A stretch of 64,000 bases of DNA from Caryophanales bacterium UBA5603 (GTDB lineage: Bacteria > Bacillota_I > Bacilli_A > Izemoplasmatales > Hujiaoplasmataceae), in NCBI GenBank assembly GCA_002424815.1, contig DILB01000017.1, forward strand, positions 1 to 64,000, written 5' to 3'. This document shows positions 25,173 through 34,563 of this stretch, piece after piece. The notes under the pieces were generated by a model. It was given only the letters and a program-made list of their open reading frames with translations, made no database searches and was not told the DNA's origin. Within the stretch, counting starts at the first letter, position 1; each line of letters begins with the position of its first letter. Both the position numbers and the translations under genes were made by a program.

Positions 25173-26657
25173 TTATGGTTTAATATAAATCTTTGAAGCA
25201 TAAGAACTCCAATTAGAAGCCGTCTTATAAGCTGTCACACTGGCTTCATCAGGAACATAAATTTTAAGTCCGCTAGCGGTATTTGCGAACATGAATATTC
25301 CGCCTAAGGTGATGCCAACCCCGCTTGAACGTTCAATATAGACACTTTCTAAATGCGTACAGTCGTAGAATGCGCCATAAGCAATGAAAGTAATATGTGA
25401 AGGAATAACGACGGATGTTAATGCGACACAATTGTTAAACATATAAGAACTTATTTCTGTCATTCCCATTCCAAAGGTAACACTTTCAAGGCTAACGCAA
25501 TCGCGGAAGATATATATTTCTACCGTTGTAACACTATCGGGAATGACAATCGATAAAAGGTTTGTACATTTGAAAAAGGCATGGGTTCTCAATGTTGTTA
25601 CACTCGACCCTATTGTTAAATTCGTAATGTTATGGCAATCGGAAAATGCATAACCTTCGATGATTTCAACGATATCATCAATCACAAAAGTGGTATCGGC
25701 TTTCGCCTGTGGATATCGGATTAAGCGTTTACCATCAGCGCTATACAAAACGCCTAATAGGGATTTGAATGTAGTGTTTTCTTGATCAACTGTAATATTG
25801 AGTAATTGATAACATAATTCAAATACTCTATTTCCAATGCTTTCGACGCTTTCGGGTATTATGATACTTATCAAGCTACTACAACCCCAAAAAGCATTAT
25901 TTTCAATTGTTTTAATTCCGATTGAGAGCGATATTGTTTCTAAATAGATCGCTTCTTTAAATCCATTTAAGGCAATGGTTGAAACAATTTTTGTGTCGTG
26001 ACGTTTAGGTAGGATGATATTCACAACTTCATATGTTGATCCACTCAGAACTTGATATTCTGTATCATCATTAATCAATTGATATTCAAGACCTTCTGTG
26101 CCCCAATCAGCGTATAAGGTTATATTTTCCGAAGGCATCACCGTGAATTCATATAAATCAAGCGAGGATAAACTTAAATACCATCCCTCAAAGACAAATC
26201 CTTCTTTCGTAGGAATTTGTGGTGCGTTAATGGCATTGCCTGCAATTTCTGTCAACGATGTGACATCGCTTCCCCCTTGTGAGTCAAAGTTTATGTTATA
26301 AGTTAAAGGTGAAGCGGTTGTGGTGGTCGTTGTGGTAGTCGTTGTCGTTGTGGTCGTGGTTGTCGTGGCGCTGGTCGTCGTTGTGGTGGTCGTAGCATTC
26401 GTGGTCGTCGTGGTTGTTGTGGATGCGCTCGTGGTCGTCTGAGTTGTTGTCGCACTATCTGTTGTGGTTGTACTAACCGATGTCGTAGTACTCGTTGTCG
26501 CTGAAGTCAACGACGTTGTTAAAGATTCTGTCGTAGACACTGTCGTCGATAAGGAAGTTGGTGAGGTGGTCGTGGTTGTTTTAGCGTCTAAAGAACAAGC
26601 TGCTAATAAAACACTGACTCCTGATAAAATCATCATTAAAATTATTCGTTTTTTCAT
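25173..26657 (-). CDS. surface lipoprotein: Thr-rich stalk, InlB-type B repeat, BspA-like LRRs
   Basis: 494 residues. A lipoprotein signal (basic N-terminus, hydrophobic core, lipobox LLAAC, Cys about residue 21) is followed by about 90 residues almost entirely Thr with Ser and Ala, which is a likely O-glycosylated wall stalk. Then comes a Listeria-Bacteroides (InlB B) repeat, YNINFDSQGGSDVTSLTEI to TKEGFVFEGWY, and about seven BspA-type leucine-rich repeats (for example IENNAFWGCSSLISIIIPESV). Similar proteins act in surface contact or ligand binding. GGGAGG precedes the ATG. The upstream gap to the divergent aldo/keto reductase holds a 6-bp inverted repeat, ATGAAC/GTTCAT (26759-26783). Confidence 0.88.
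   Translation of the reverse strand: MKKRIILMMILSGVSVLLAACSLDAKTTTTTSPTSLSTTVSTTESLTTSLTSATTSTTTSVSTTTTDSATTTQTTTSASTTTTTTTNATTTTTTTSATTTTTTTTTTTTTTTTTASPLTYNINFDSQGGSDVTSLTEIAGNAINAPQIPTKEGFVFEGWYLSLSSLDLYEFTVMPSENITLYADWGTEGLEYQLINDDTEYQVLSGSTYEVVNIILPKRHDTKIVSTIALNGFKEAIYLETISLSIGIKTIENNAFWGCSSLISIIIPESVESIGNRVFELCYQLLNITVDQENTTFKSLLGVLYSADGKRLIRYPQAKADTTFVIDDIVEIIEGYAFSDCHNITNLTIGSSVTTLRTHAFFKCTNLLSIVIPDSVTTVEIYIFRDCVSLESVTFGMGMTEISSYMFNNCVALTSVVIPSHITFIAYGAFYDCTHLESVYIERSSGVGITLGGIFMFANTASGLKIYVPDEASVTAYKTASNWSSYASKIYIKP
26302..26590 (-). repeat. low-complexity Thr-codon repeat inside the lipoprotein gene
   Basis: On the plus strand the region is a run of GT-rich triplets (variants of gtcgtt, gtggtc), encoding Thr/Ser/Ala tracts up to 16 Thr long on the minus strand. 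The triplets are imperfect, but such tracts are prone to length change by slippage or recombination, which would alter stalk length without shifting the frame. Confidence 0.85.
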
Positions 26658-26867
26658 AAAAAAAATCCTCCCTGATTCGTTTTTACTCTCCCGGTTCTAA
26701 CGTCCTGTCGAAAAGTTGAAAGTCGATTCATGCTTGGAAGTCTTTAATAAAAAGTAATATGAACTTTACGCTATTATGTTCATTGTAACAAGTTTTGATT
26801 TTAGATACAAGTTACTCCTTTAATATTCTTTTTATTTTTCTAATTCTTAAATCGCAAATCAATATTT

Positions 26868-26902
26868 TTGTCATGTTTTATTAAAACTGTTATAATAGTT
26901 TT
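26868..26902 (+). promoter_or_regulatory. promoter of aldo/keto reductase with overlapping inverted repeat
   Basis: TTGTCA (26868-26873), a 17-base spacer and TATAAT (26891-26896) with a TGT extension form a near-consensus promoter. AAAACT (26883-26888) and AGTTTT (26897-26902) flank the -10 box as an inverted repeat, a possible operator. Confidence 0.7.
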
Positions 26903-26920
26903 ATACATAGGAGGTCTTTT

Positions 26921-27751
26921 ATGAAAATATTGAATCAGACTTTTACATTATCTAACGGCGTTCAAATGCCAAAAATCGGATTAGGTACTTGGCAAGTAAA
27001 AAACGGCGATGAAGCTTATCATTCGGTATTGTTAGCATTGAAACACGGCTACCGTCATATTGATACGGCCGAAGGTTATCAAAATGAAGAGAGTGTGGGC
27101 AGAGCCGTCAGAGATTCTTTGATTCCTCGCGAAGAAATTTTCGTGACTTCTAAACTTGAATCACATATCAAAACTTATGAAGGTGCTTTAGAAGCTTTTG
27201 ATAAAACTTTAAAAGCACTTCAATTCGACTATTTGGATTTGTTCTTAATCCATGCCCCTTGGCCATGGAGTGAGATTGGAAAGGATTGCAGAACGGGGAA
27301 TGTCCTCGCTTATAAGGCGATGGAAAAACTTTATAAAGAAGGAAAAATTCGTGCCATCGGCGTTTCTAATTTTTCACCGAGTGACATGGATAATATTATT
27401 GAACATTGTGAAATTGTTCCTCACGTCAATCAAATCGGCTATTTCATTGGTATTGATCAAAAAGCAACCCTCGATTATTGCCACGCCAAAAATATTGTCG
27501 TTGAAGCCTATTCTCCCTTAGGAATTGGTTATCTATTATCCAATCCTGATATTGGCACCATTGCGAAAAAATATCACGTATCACCGGCCCAAATTTGTAT
27601 CCGCTACTGTATCCAAAAAAATACAGCTCCCTTGCCAAAATCAACCCATGAAGATCGGATAATTCAAAATACTCAAGTTGATTTTGAAATCAAAGCCGAA
27701 GACATGGCCTTCTTAGATACTATCAAAGGCGATCCACGACGTTGGGATTAA
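26921..27751 (+). CDS. aldo/keto reductase
   Basis: 276 residues. The fold signatures are GYRHIDTAEGYQNEESVG (catalytic Asp and Tyr), TSKLESH (Lys), LFLIHAPWPW (His) and PLPKSTHEDRI at the C-terminus. GGAGG lies 8 bases upstream of the ATG. It is an NADPH-dependent carbonyl reductase of unknown substrate, with a strong promoter of its own. The downstream methyltransferase gene begins 30 bases later and may be partly co-transcribed. Confidence 0.93.
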   Translation: MKILNQTFTLSNGVQMPKIGLGTWQVKNGDEAYHSVLLALKHGYRHIDTAEGYQNEESVGRAVRDSLIPREEIFVTSKLESHIKTYEGALEAFDKTLKALQFDYLDLFLIHAPWPWSEIGKDCRTGNVLAYKAMEKLYKEGKIRAIGVSNFSPSDMDNIIEHCEIVPHVNQIGYFIGIDQKATLDYCHAKNIVVEAYSPLGIGYLLSNPDIGTIAKKYHVSPAQICIRYCIQKNTAPLPKSTHEDRIIQNTQVDFEIKAEDMAFLDTIKGDPRRWD

Positions 27752-27781
27752 CAAAGCCATCTATTATACAATCATATTTAT

Positions 27782-28498
27782 ATGAAAAAACTACAAATAG
27801 AACTAGCTAATTTTCCCCAATCAACCATTTTAGATATCGGAACTGGATACGGCTCTTTCATAGAAATTTTGACAAAAAACTTCAATGATTACCGTGAAAT
27901 AATCGGTATTGACACTTCACAAACGGCCATCGATGCGGCTAAAAATCATTTTAAAGATTATGAACGTATCAAATTTATTAAATCAGATGCTTTTACAATG
28001 CATTTTGAAAATGAAACCTTTGATATAATCACATTGTCTAATTCGCTGCATCATCTTCATAACCTTCCAACCTTATTTGATCAGATGCGTCGAGTTCTAA
28101 AGAAAGACGGTATCGTTATCGTTAATGAAATGCTTTCAGACCCCTTAACATTACCACAAATCTCCCACCGGTTGATTCACCACTTCGCCGCTGAAATTGA
28201 CCGCGAAAAAGGCATCATTCATGATGAAACTTTTACAGAATCAGATATTTTGAACCTACTCAATAAAACTTGTTTTAAAATAAAGGACCATTGGCCAATC
28301 AACAATGAATCTGAAGATTTATCCGTTAGCTTTGATACTTCATGGGTTCATGGGACGCTTGATCAAATGCTAAAAAGAATCCAAAACTCTGCTCAAATTG
28401 AATATTACACAAATCAAGCGAATTTAATCAAAAATCATGTATCACAACATGGGTTTTCTTCAGCAACGCAGATGTTATTTATTCTCCAGCCTAAATAA
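27782..28498 (+). CDS. class I SAM-dependent methyltransferase
   Basis: 238 residues. Motif I is ILDIGTGYGSFIEIL (residues 16-30), with the acidic motif II in IGIDTSQTAIDAA, motif III FIKSDAFTMHFENETFDII and LSNSLHHLHN, as in Methyltransf_11/UbiE-like enzymes. The N-terminus is short for the family, starting 15 residues before motif I. No Shine-Dalgarno sequence precedes the ATG. A TATTAT/TATACA-like box about 15 bases upstream suggests either a near-leaderless message or weak coupling to the aldo/keto reductase gene. The substrate is unknown. Confidence 0.8.
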   Translation: MKKLQIELANFPQSTILDIGTGYGSFIEILTKNFNDYREIIGIDTSQTAIDAAKNHFKDYERIKFIKSDAFTMHFENETFDIITLSNSLHHLHNLPTLFDQMRRVLKKDGIVIVNEMLSDPLTLPQISHRLIHHFAAEIDREKGIIHDETFTESDILNLLNKTCFKIKDHWPINNESEDLSVSFDTSWVHGTLDQMLKRIQNSAQIEYYTNQANLIKNHVSQHGFSSATQMLFILQPK

Positions 28499-28507
28499 TA
28501 ATCTTAT

Positions 28508-28554
28508 CAAAAAAAAAAAAAAGGACATCGCTATTTTCAAGCAATGTCCTTTTA
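28508..28554 (-). terminator. bidirectional terminator between methyltransferase and c-di-GMP sensor gene
   Basis: AAGGACAT/ATGTCCTT stem (28521-28551). On the minus strand it is followed by a run of 13-14 T; on the plus strand by TTTTATTAT. Confidence 0.85.
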
Positions 28555-30726
28555 TTATCTCTCGTTTTTTAATACTTGGTTAACAAAAATATCGACAATT
28601 TGAGCATCAAATTGCGTATTAGAGTGCGCGATTAATTCGCTTATCGCATATTCTTTATTTAACGATTTACGATAGGGACGATCTGCCGTCATCGCTTCAT
28701 AGGCATCTACGACACCAATAATACGTGATATCAATGGTATTTCATCGCCTTTTAATCCATTTGGATATCCTGTTCCATCGATTCTTTCGTGGTGAGTCAA
28801 CGCATAAAGCGCTAAATTACTGTACTCATCCGCCGCTCTGAGAATATTATAACCATGAATCGTATGTTCTTGCATAATTGACCATTCTTCGCGCGATAAT
28901 TTCCCAGGTTTACTTAAGATATGATCCGGAATCGATATTTTACCGATATCATGTAACATTCCCGCCATTTTTAACTCATCAATATCGGCTTTATTTAATT
29001 GCATTGCATTTCCGATTTCAACACAATACCAACTCACTTTTTCAGAATGGAGTTTTTCGACTTCAAACTTATCAGTCAAGGTACTTAAAATGCCGTTGAT
29101 TGCACGACTTCGCATGCTTCGTCCTTGAAAGACTTTGTTTTTATACATGTCTTCTTCGGCGATCTTTAGAACATCATTGATTGATTGGGATTCATTACTC
29201 TTAACAGCCATACCAATCGATAAAGAATAATGGATGCCCTCAATGGTTTGGTTTTCAATGTCTTGTTCAATTTTTGATCGTATTCCGTTCGCTTCTTCTG
29301 GTTTAGTTTGTGGTAAAATAATCGCAAATTCATCACCACCGATTCGCGAAATAATATCCTTTTCACGTTTAAGTGATTTCAAAATTTGAGCGATTTGTCT
29401 TAAGGCTTGATTGCCTTTACCGTGTCCGAAAGCATCATTAATAAGTTTTAAACCATTTAAATCCATAATCATTACCACGATCGGATAATTGCCTTCATGA
29501 TCGTAACTTTCAAACATTTCTGAAAAATAACGACGATTCGGAATTCCGGTAATAAAATCATGGTAACTAATATATCGAATTTCATCTTCTTTCAGTTTTT
29601 GGTCCGTTACATCGATGACAGTAGAAATCAATAAATTCGATTTAGGAATCGGCGTTGCATAAGCAGATATGTATCTTGTTTTTTCATCTTTTTTCGCGAT
29701 AGGAACATCTAACCATTGCATTCTGGTTGGATCATTACTTGCAATATCAGCTTCAACGCGTTTCTTAAGTTCCTCTCTAAAAATCGGATCTTCATAAACC
29801 GCTTCCCAAAAAGAGTCATTCTTTTCAAGAATTTCACGGGTTGTACCATATATTTTCCAGAAATTTTCATTCATGTAATTAAATTTTACAACAGGATCAA
29901 CCGAGTTTACCGCTATCCCAATGGGAAGACTATTCATCACATCTAGCAAGTTTTGTCTGGAAGATTCCAATTCAAGTTCAGTTTGGATGAGGTCGGTGAT
30001 GACTTCGGTATAGACAATGATGCCACCAATGCTTTGATCTTGCTTAAACCATGGACGACATTCCCATCTCGTCCATTGAACCGTTCCATCATCACGAGGA
30101 TAAATGTCTCTATCTGCATTAATTACTTCCCCTTTTAAACAACGCTGATGAACATCCCGCCATTTTTGTGGCAAATCGGGGAAAATATCATAATGATGTT
30201 TACCAATAATATTAGGGTCGTTAACATTATATTGATCAAGATACTTTTGACTAACATAGATATAATTCATATTTAAATCATGAACTGCGACCGCTGAATT
30301 ACTGTGATTGATAATGTATTGGAGTAATTCTTGAAAATAGGATACTTCCATTTCTGCTGCTTTTAGCGTTGTAACATCGTAGCCTTGGGCAATGACAGAA
30401 ATAGGTGTGACTTGATCTTCGTCATAAATAATCGCTGAATTCCAAATAACTTTTAAAATGGTTTTATCATCTTTGCATACGTCGATTTCTTCCATAAACA
30501 TATTGCGATGAGAAGAAATATCTTTTATTGTTTCCATGGTCTCTATTAAATTTGATTGTGGAAATAGTATTTCAATTGATTTCCCAAGGATTTTCTCGGC
30601 AGATATACCTAACAATTTTTCGAAAGCATGGTTAAATCGAGTGATAATTAGATGCGTATCCCAAACAATAATGGGAACATTCGCATAATCAATCAATTTT
30701 TCAAGGTACTCGTGCGTTTTACGCAA
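28555..30726 (-). CDS. PAS-GGDEF-HD-GYP protein, 3' part of a frameshifted gene
   Basis: 723 residues: PAS domains (about 10-120, 130-250, 255-370), a GGDEF domain with the catalytic RIGGDEFAIIL near residue 460 and an HD-GYP domain with MLHDIGKISIP near 588 and HHERIDGTGYPNGL near 645. The first could make and the second break c-di-GMP. The only start is a TTG (30726) with no ribosome site, in the middle of what should be a PAS-to-PAS linker. The upstream frame (30693-31532) ends here. One extra A in a 7-A run on the coding strand (30742-30748) would join both into one protein of about 1,000 residues. Confidence 0.75.
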   Translation of the reverse strand: MRKTHEYLEKLIDYANVPIIVWDTHLIITRFNHAFEKLLGISAEKILGKSIEILFPQSNLIETMETIKDISSHRNMFMEEIDVCKDDKTILKVIWNSAIIYDEDQVTPISVIAQGYDVTTLKAAEMEVSYFQELLQYIINHSNSAVAVHDLNMNYIYVSQKYLDQYNVNDPNIIGKHHYDIFPDLPQKWRDVHQRCLKGEVINADRDIYPRDDGTVQWTRWECRPWFKQDQSIGGIIVYTEVITDLIQTELELESSRQNLLDVMNSLPIGIAVNSVDPVVKFNYMNENFWKIYGTTREILEKNDSFWEAVYEDPIFREELKKRVEADIASNDPTRMQWLDVPIAKKDEKTRYISAYATPIPKSNLLISTVIDVTDQKLKEDEIRYISYHDFITGIPNRRYFSEMFESYDHEGNYPIVVMIMDLNGLKLINDAFGHGKGNQALRQIAQILKSLKREKDIISRIGGDEFAIILPQTKPEEANGIRSKIEQDIENQTIEGIHYSLSIGMAVKSNESQSINDVLKIAEEDMYKNKVFQGRSMRSRAINGILSTLTDKFEVEKLHSEKVSWYCVEIGNAMQLNKADIDELKMAGMLHDIGKISIPDHILSKPGKLSREEWSIMQEHTIHGYNILRAADEYSNLALYALTHHERIDGTGYPNGLKGDEIPLISRIIGVVDAYEAMTADRPYRKSLNKEYAISELIAHSNTQFDAQIVDIFVNQVLKNER

Positions 30727-31532
30727 ACTGATTTCGATTTGTTTTTTTCTGTAATGTCTGTATGTGAACCCGCCATCCGATAAGGAAGTCCTGCTGCATC
30801 GCGGATTAAAGCGCCTCTAGACCTTATCCATACATACTCTCCGTTTTTGTTTTTCAAGCGAAAATCATTATCATAGACCAAATCGACTGAAGAGATATAA
30901 TCATCGATGCTTTTTAGCACACGAGTTAAATCATCTGGATGAATTCGATTTCTAAACTCTTCAAAATCGTGTTTTATTTCATCGGGTTGATACCCTAATT
31001 GAGCTTTCCATCGATCTGAAAAAAAGATTTCATTGGTTTGAATATTCCAATCCCATATACCATCATTGGATCCATTAATCGCCAGCTCATAACGTTCTCT
31101 TTGTTGTTTTAATTCCTCCATCAACTGAATTCGCTTCGTAATGGTCGTATCTGATCCTTGATAGCCAATCAATTGGTCGTTTTTCATCAGAGGAATTCCA
31201 GTGGTGTTGACCCAAACGATATGGCCATCTTTATGCTGTATCTGATTTTCATAATCATGATATGGCAAACATTTATTCATGACTTTGAGGGCTTCTCTTT
31301 GAAAATCTGAACGGCCTTTCTCGGGATGTAAATCGTAAAAATATTTTTTCCCAATTAATTCATCTTGGGTATATCCAATAACTTGTTGGACATTGTTTCC
31401 AACCTGTGTATATAATCCGGTAGCGTCGGTTTCCCAGGTGAAAATACCGCTCTGAGTCATGATTTTTTCATACATTTCAATCGTTTTATTGAGTGATGTA
31501 ATTAGATCCTTATTACTACTTTGATCGTTCAT
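30693..31532 (-). CDS. PAS-PAS sensor, 5' part of a frameshifted c-di-GMP gene
   Basis: 279 residues with two PAS/PAC units: TWETDATGLYTQVGNNVQQVIGY to QGSDTTITKRIQ (about 30-140) and GIWDWNIQTNEIFFSDRWKAQLGY to MAGSHTDITEKN (about 155-260). The sequence stays PAS-like up to DITEK and then turns into 17 residues of unrelated reading (NKSKSVCVKRTSTLKN) before the stop. In the next frame the same DNA reads KQIEISLRKTHEYLEK, the expected PAC linker, continuing into the GGDEF part. It may be a true inactivation, a phase-variable tract or a sequencing error. Confidence 0.75.
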   Translation of the reverse strand: MNDQSSNKDLITSLNKTIEMYEKIMTQSGIFTWETDATGLYTQVGNNVQQVIGYTQDELIGKKYFYDLHPEKGRSDFQREALKVMNKCLPYHDYENQIQHKDGHIVWVNTTGIPLMKNDQLIGYQGSDTTITKRIQLMEELKQQRERYELAINGSNDGIWDWNIQTNEIFFSDRWKAQLGYQPDEIKHDFEEFRNRIHPDDLTRVLKSIDDYISSVDLVYDNDFRLKNKNGEYVWIRSRGALIRDAAGLPYRMAGSHTDITEKNKSKSVCVKRTSTLKN

Positions 31533-31685
31533 CCTATTCCTCCAAAAAGTATCTAAGTTGGTATAAAAAAAACAATACGATAGGTCGATTTTTTTTGATT
31601 ATATCATAAAATGATAAATCAAGACAACATTTATGCTAAATTTAATTACATTTATCTTATTAGAAATTTAAAATCCAAAATACAT

Positions 31686-33296
31686 TTATTTGAAAGATTG
31701 AAAACAACTAATAACTTTTTCTGCTGTTTTAATACCATCAACCGCCGAAGACATAATCCCTCCCGCATAACCGGCGCCTTCACCCATCGGATAAATGCCC
31801 GTGATATTAGACTCGTGATTTTCATTTCTAACGATTCTCACGGGTGACGATGAACGTGTTTCAACACCTGTCAAGATGGCATCTTTCATCGCAAAACCTT
31901 TGATTTTGCGATCAAAATCTATTAAAGCAGCTTTTAAAGTATCGGTTACATATTTTGGTAAGATATCAGTCATTTTTACAAAAGTGGTGCCAGGTTGGTA
32001 CGTTGGTTGAACGGATTCATAGTGCTCGCTACAAAGATCATTCATAAAATCACCCACCAATTGCGTTGGTGCATAATATGGATTCTTAGCCAGTTGAAAA
32101 GCTGATCGTTCATATTTTCGTTGAAATTCAATTCCGGCTAATGGATGATTTGAACCAAAATCCGATGGATCGATATTCACCAAAAATCCCGCATTCGCAT
32201 TGGTTCCATCACGGCGACTCTCACTCATGCCATTGGTGACACATCCTCCCGGTTCTGAAGCTGAATTCACAACATATCCGCCCGGACACATACAAAAAGT
32301 GTAGGCTGTTCGATTGTTTTCACCATGATAACTGAGTTTATATTCCGCTGGTCCTAAGGCTGGATGATTGGCGTATTTACCATATTGAGCCACGTTGATG
32401 ATGGACTGAGGATGTTCGATACGAACACCCATTGAAAATGGCTTTTGAGTCATATGTAATCCTGAATCATAAATCCATTGAAAAGTATCTCTTGCACTAT
32501 GTCCGATACCCAATAGACAGATACTCGTATTAATCAATTGTGAATGATTAATGATGACGCTTTTTAATTTTCTATCCTCGATAACAAAGCCGGTGACATT
32601 CGATTCAAATCGAATCTCTCCCCCCATGGTTATGATGTCTTGACGTATCATTTTGATGATTGATCTTAATACATCGGTTCCAACATGTGGTTTATTGAGA
32701 TAAAGAATCTCAGGAGATGCTCCATGTTGAACTAATATTTCTAACACCGTTCGACAACGCAAATCATTGATGAGCGTATAAAGCTTACCATCAGAAAAAG
32801 TTCCTGCTCCACCTTCACCAAATAAGATGGTACCAGATTCATCAAAAGAACCCGTTTTAAAAAAGTTTTCAACCTTTTGTGCCCTTGTTTCAACATCGCA
32901 TCCACGTTCCAAAACAATGGGTTGATAACCGTTTTTAGCAAGCAACCATGCAGCAAAAATCCCGGAAGGTCCAAAGCCGATTACAACGGGTCTTTGCTTT
33001 AATTTTTCAAATCCTTTTTCCGGCATATGATACTCATTCATCGGTGTAATGGTCGTGTTAGGATGTTTTTTTTCAAAGAATACTGTTTCATTGTTTATTT
33101 CTACGTCGACAGTATAAACAAAGTAGATATGTTGTTTTTTACGTGCATCGATGGCCTTTTTATAAAGCGTAAAAGCGCGAATATCTTTTTCGCAAAGTTG
33201 ATATAACGACATAACCTTTTTTTTCAAATAGGCAAGTTCATCATGGGTATGAATGGCTTGATCTAATTCAAGCTTCAAATTCGTGATTCTAATCAT
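31686..33296 (-). CDS. FAD-dependent dehydrogenase-like protein (COG2509 family)
   Basis: 536 residues. An N-terminal part of about 95 residues precedes the FAD-binding VVIGFGPSGIFAAWLLAKNGYQPIVLERG (about 105-133). ILFGEGGAGTFSDGKL and the C-terminal GIYPMGEGAGYAGGIMSSAVDGIKTAE are hallmarks of this uncharacterised flavoprotein family. The ATG at 33296 overlaps the stop region of the upstream flavoprotein gene and has GAAGGA in front, so I chose it over a codon at 33317. The physiological substrate is unknown. Confidence 0.85.
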   Translation of the reverse strand: MIRITNLKLELDQAIHTHDELAYLKKKVMSLYQLCEKDIRAFTLYKKAIDARKKQHIYFVYTVDVEINNETVFFEKKHPNTTITPMNEYHMPEKGFEKLKQRPVVIGFGPSGIFAAWLLAKNGYQPIVLERGCDVETRAQKVENFFKTGSFDESGTILFGEGGAGTFSDGKLYTLINDLRCRTVLEILVQHGASPEILYLNKPHVGTDVLRSIIKMIRQDIITMGGEIRFESNVTGFVIEDRKLKSVIINHSQLINTSICLLGIGHSARDTFQWIYDSGLHMTQKPFSMGVRIEHPQSIINVAQYGKYANHPALGPAEYKLSYHGENNRTAYTFCMCPGGYVVNSASEPGGCVTNGMSESRRDGTNANAGFLVNIDPSDFGSNHPLAGIEFQRKYERSAFQLAKNPYYAPTQLVGDFMNDLCSEHYESVQPTYQPGTTFVKMTDILPKYVTDTLKAALIDFDRKIKGFAMKDAILTGVETRSSSPVRIVRNENHESNITGIYPMGEGAGYAGGIMSSAVDGIKTAEKVISCFQSFK

Positions 33297-33297
33297 A

Positions 33298-34518
33298 TTA
33301 TCCTTCTTGGCTCGCATTGAGACCTGCTAAATATCCACTTGACCATGCCCACTGCAAATTATAACCACCACATAAACCATCGATATCGATAATTTCACCG
33401 GCGAAATATAGATTTTTTACCAGCTTTGATTCCATCGTTTCAGGATTGATTTCCTCAATTTTTATACCACCCGCTGTAACTTGTGCATCCTCAAAACTTT
33501 TGCTGCCAGTCACGGTAAAACGCCAATCAAAGAGCAATTCAATGATTTTATCTATCTTCGTTTGACTAATTTCAGAGACAAGTCGATGGTTTTTATCAAT
33601 TCCGGCTTCTTTTAAAATTGCCGGAATAATTTTCTTATGTATTAATCCAATCAAACTGAAATCCACTGGACGATCGATTGCGTTTTGAAAACGTCTTACG
33701 ACATCCATCCGTTGAAGTTGTGTGACTAATACCACTTTTATGATAACCGTCTTATTGAGAGCCATAGATTCATTGGCTTTACGACTCAATTGTAAAATAG
33801 TCGGACCACTGATGCCATATTTTGTAAAAAGGATGTCTCCAAATTCAGATTGAATGGTTTCGTTATTATAAAGTAATTCGACCCTTCCAGGAAATTTGAC
33901 CCCTTCTAAATGTTTTAAATATGGGCTCTGCAAGGTTAGTTTAACAAGCGAAGGAAAAATTACAGTGAGTTGATGTCCGAGTTTTCTTGCCAGTTCATAT
34001 CCCATGCCATCACTTCCACTCAGTGGCATCGCTTTCCCACCTGTGCAGAGAATCACTTTTGAAGCTTCATACTGAGTTCCATCAGATAATATAATGATAA
34101 ATTTTTGGTGTTTTCGAATCAATTGAATGACAAAAGCTTCCACAATGATCTCAACATTCAAACGTTCTAATTCATATAATAAAACATCGACGATGCTGGA
34201 AGCTTGTTCTGATAAAGGATAGGTTTTTCCTTGTTCTTCAATTTTGGGGACAATCCCTAAGTTTTCAAAAAAACGAAGGGTTTCTGTGGGCCCAAATTGC
34301 GAAAAAGCTTTTTCGACAAACTCTGGATGGTTGTAATGCAAAGTTTGTGCTAATGCATTAGTATAATTACAACGCCCATTTCCGGTGGCTAAAATCTTCT
34401 TACCCACTTTAGGATTTCGCTCAAGAATCGTGACATTGGCGTGATTTTGTTTCGCAATTATGGCAGCGATCATACCACTTGCGCCACCACCAATAATAAA
34501 AATATCTGATTGTTTCAT
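33298..34518 (-). CDS. NAD(P)/FAD-dependent oxidoreductase, YhiN/HI0933 family
   Basis: 406 residues. The FAD motif FIIGGGASGMIAAIIAKQ is at residues 7-24, followed by VGKKILATGNGRCNYTN, the signature of the HI0933/YhiN (BaiN-like) family. The C-terminus, VTAGGIKIEEINPETMESKL to LYFAGEIIDIDGLCGGYNLQWAWSSGYLAG, is typical too. Some homologues reduce steroid-like enones, but most are uncharacterised. It is co-transcribed with the flavoprotein at 31686. Confidence 0.9.
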   Translation of the reverse strand: MKQSDIFIIGGGASGMIAAIIAKQNHANVTILERNPKVGKKILATGNGRCNYTNALAQTLHYNHPEFVEKAFSQFGPTETLRFFENLGIVPKIEEQGKTYPLSEQASSIVDVLLYELERLNVEIIVEAFVIQLIRKHQKFIIILSDGTQYEASKVILCTGGKAMPLSGSDGMGYELARKLGHQLTVIFPSLVKLTLQSPYLKHLEGVKFPGRVELLYNNETIQSEFGDILFTKYGISGPTILQLSRKANESMALNKTVIIKVVLVTQLQRMDVVRRFQNAIDRPVDFSLIGLIHKKIIPAILKEAGIDKNHRLVSEISQTKIDKIIELLFDWRFTVTGSKSFEDAQVTAGGIKIEEINPETMESKLVKNLYFAGEIIDIDGLCGGYNLQWAWSSGYLAGLNASQEG

Positions 34519-34563
34519 GAATACACCTGCTTTTCGAGAAGATAAATTAATTTTTTAAAATTG

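Noticed and set aside
26302..26590. GT-rich tract as CRISPR or tandem DNA repeat array
   Set aside because: The repeats are codons of a Thr-rich protein segment in one open frame, without spacers.
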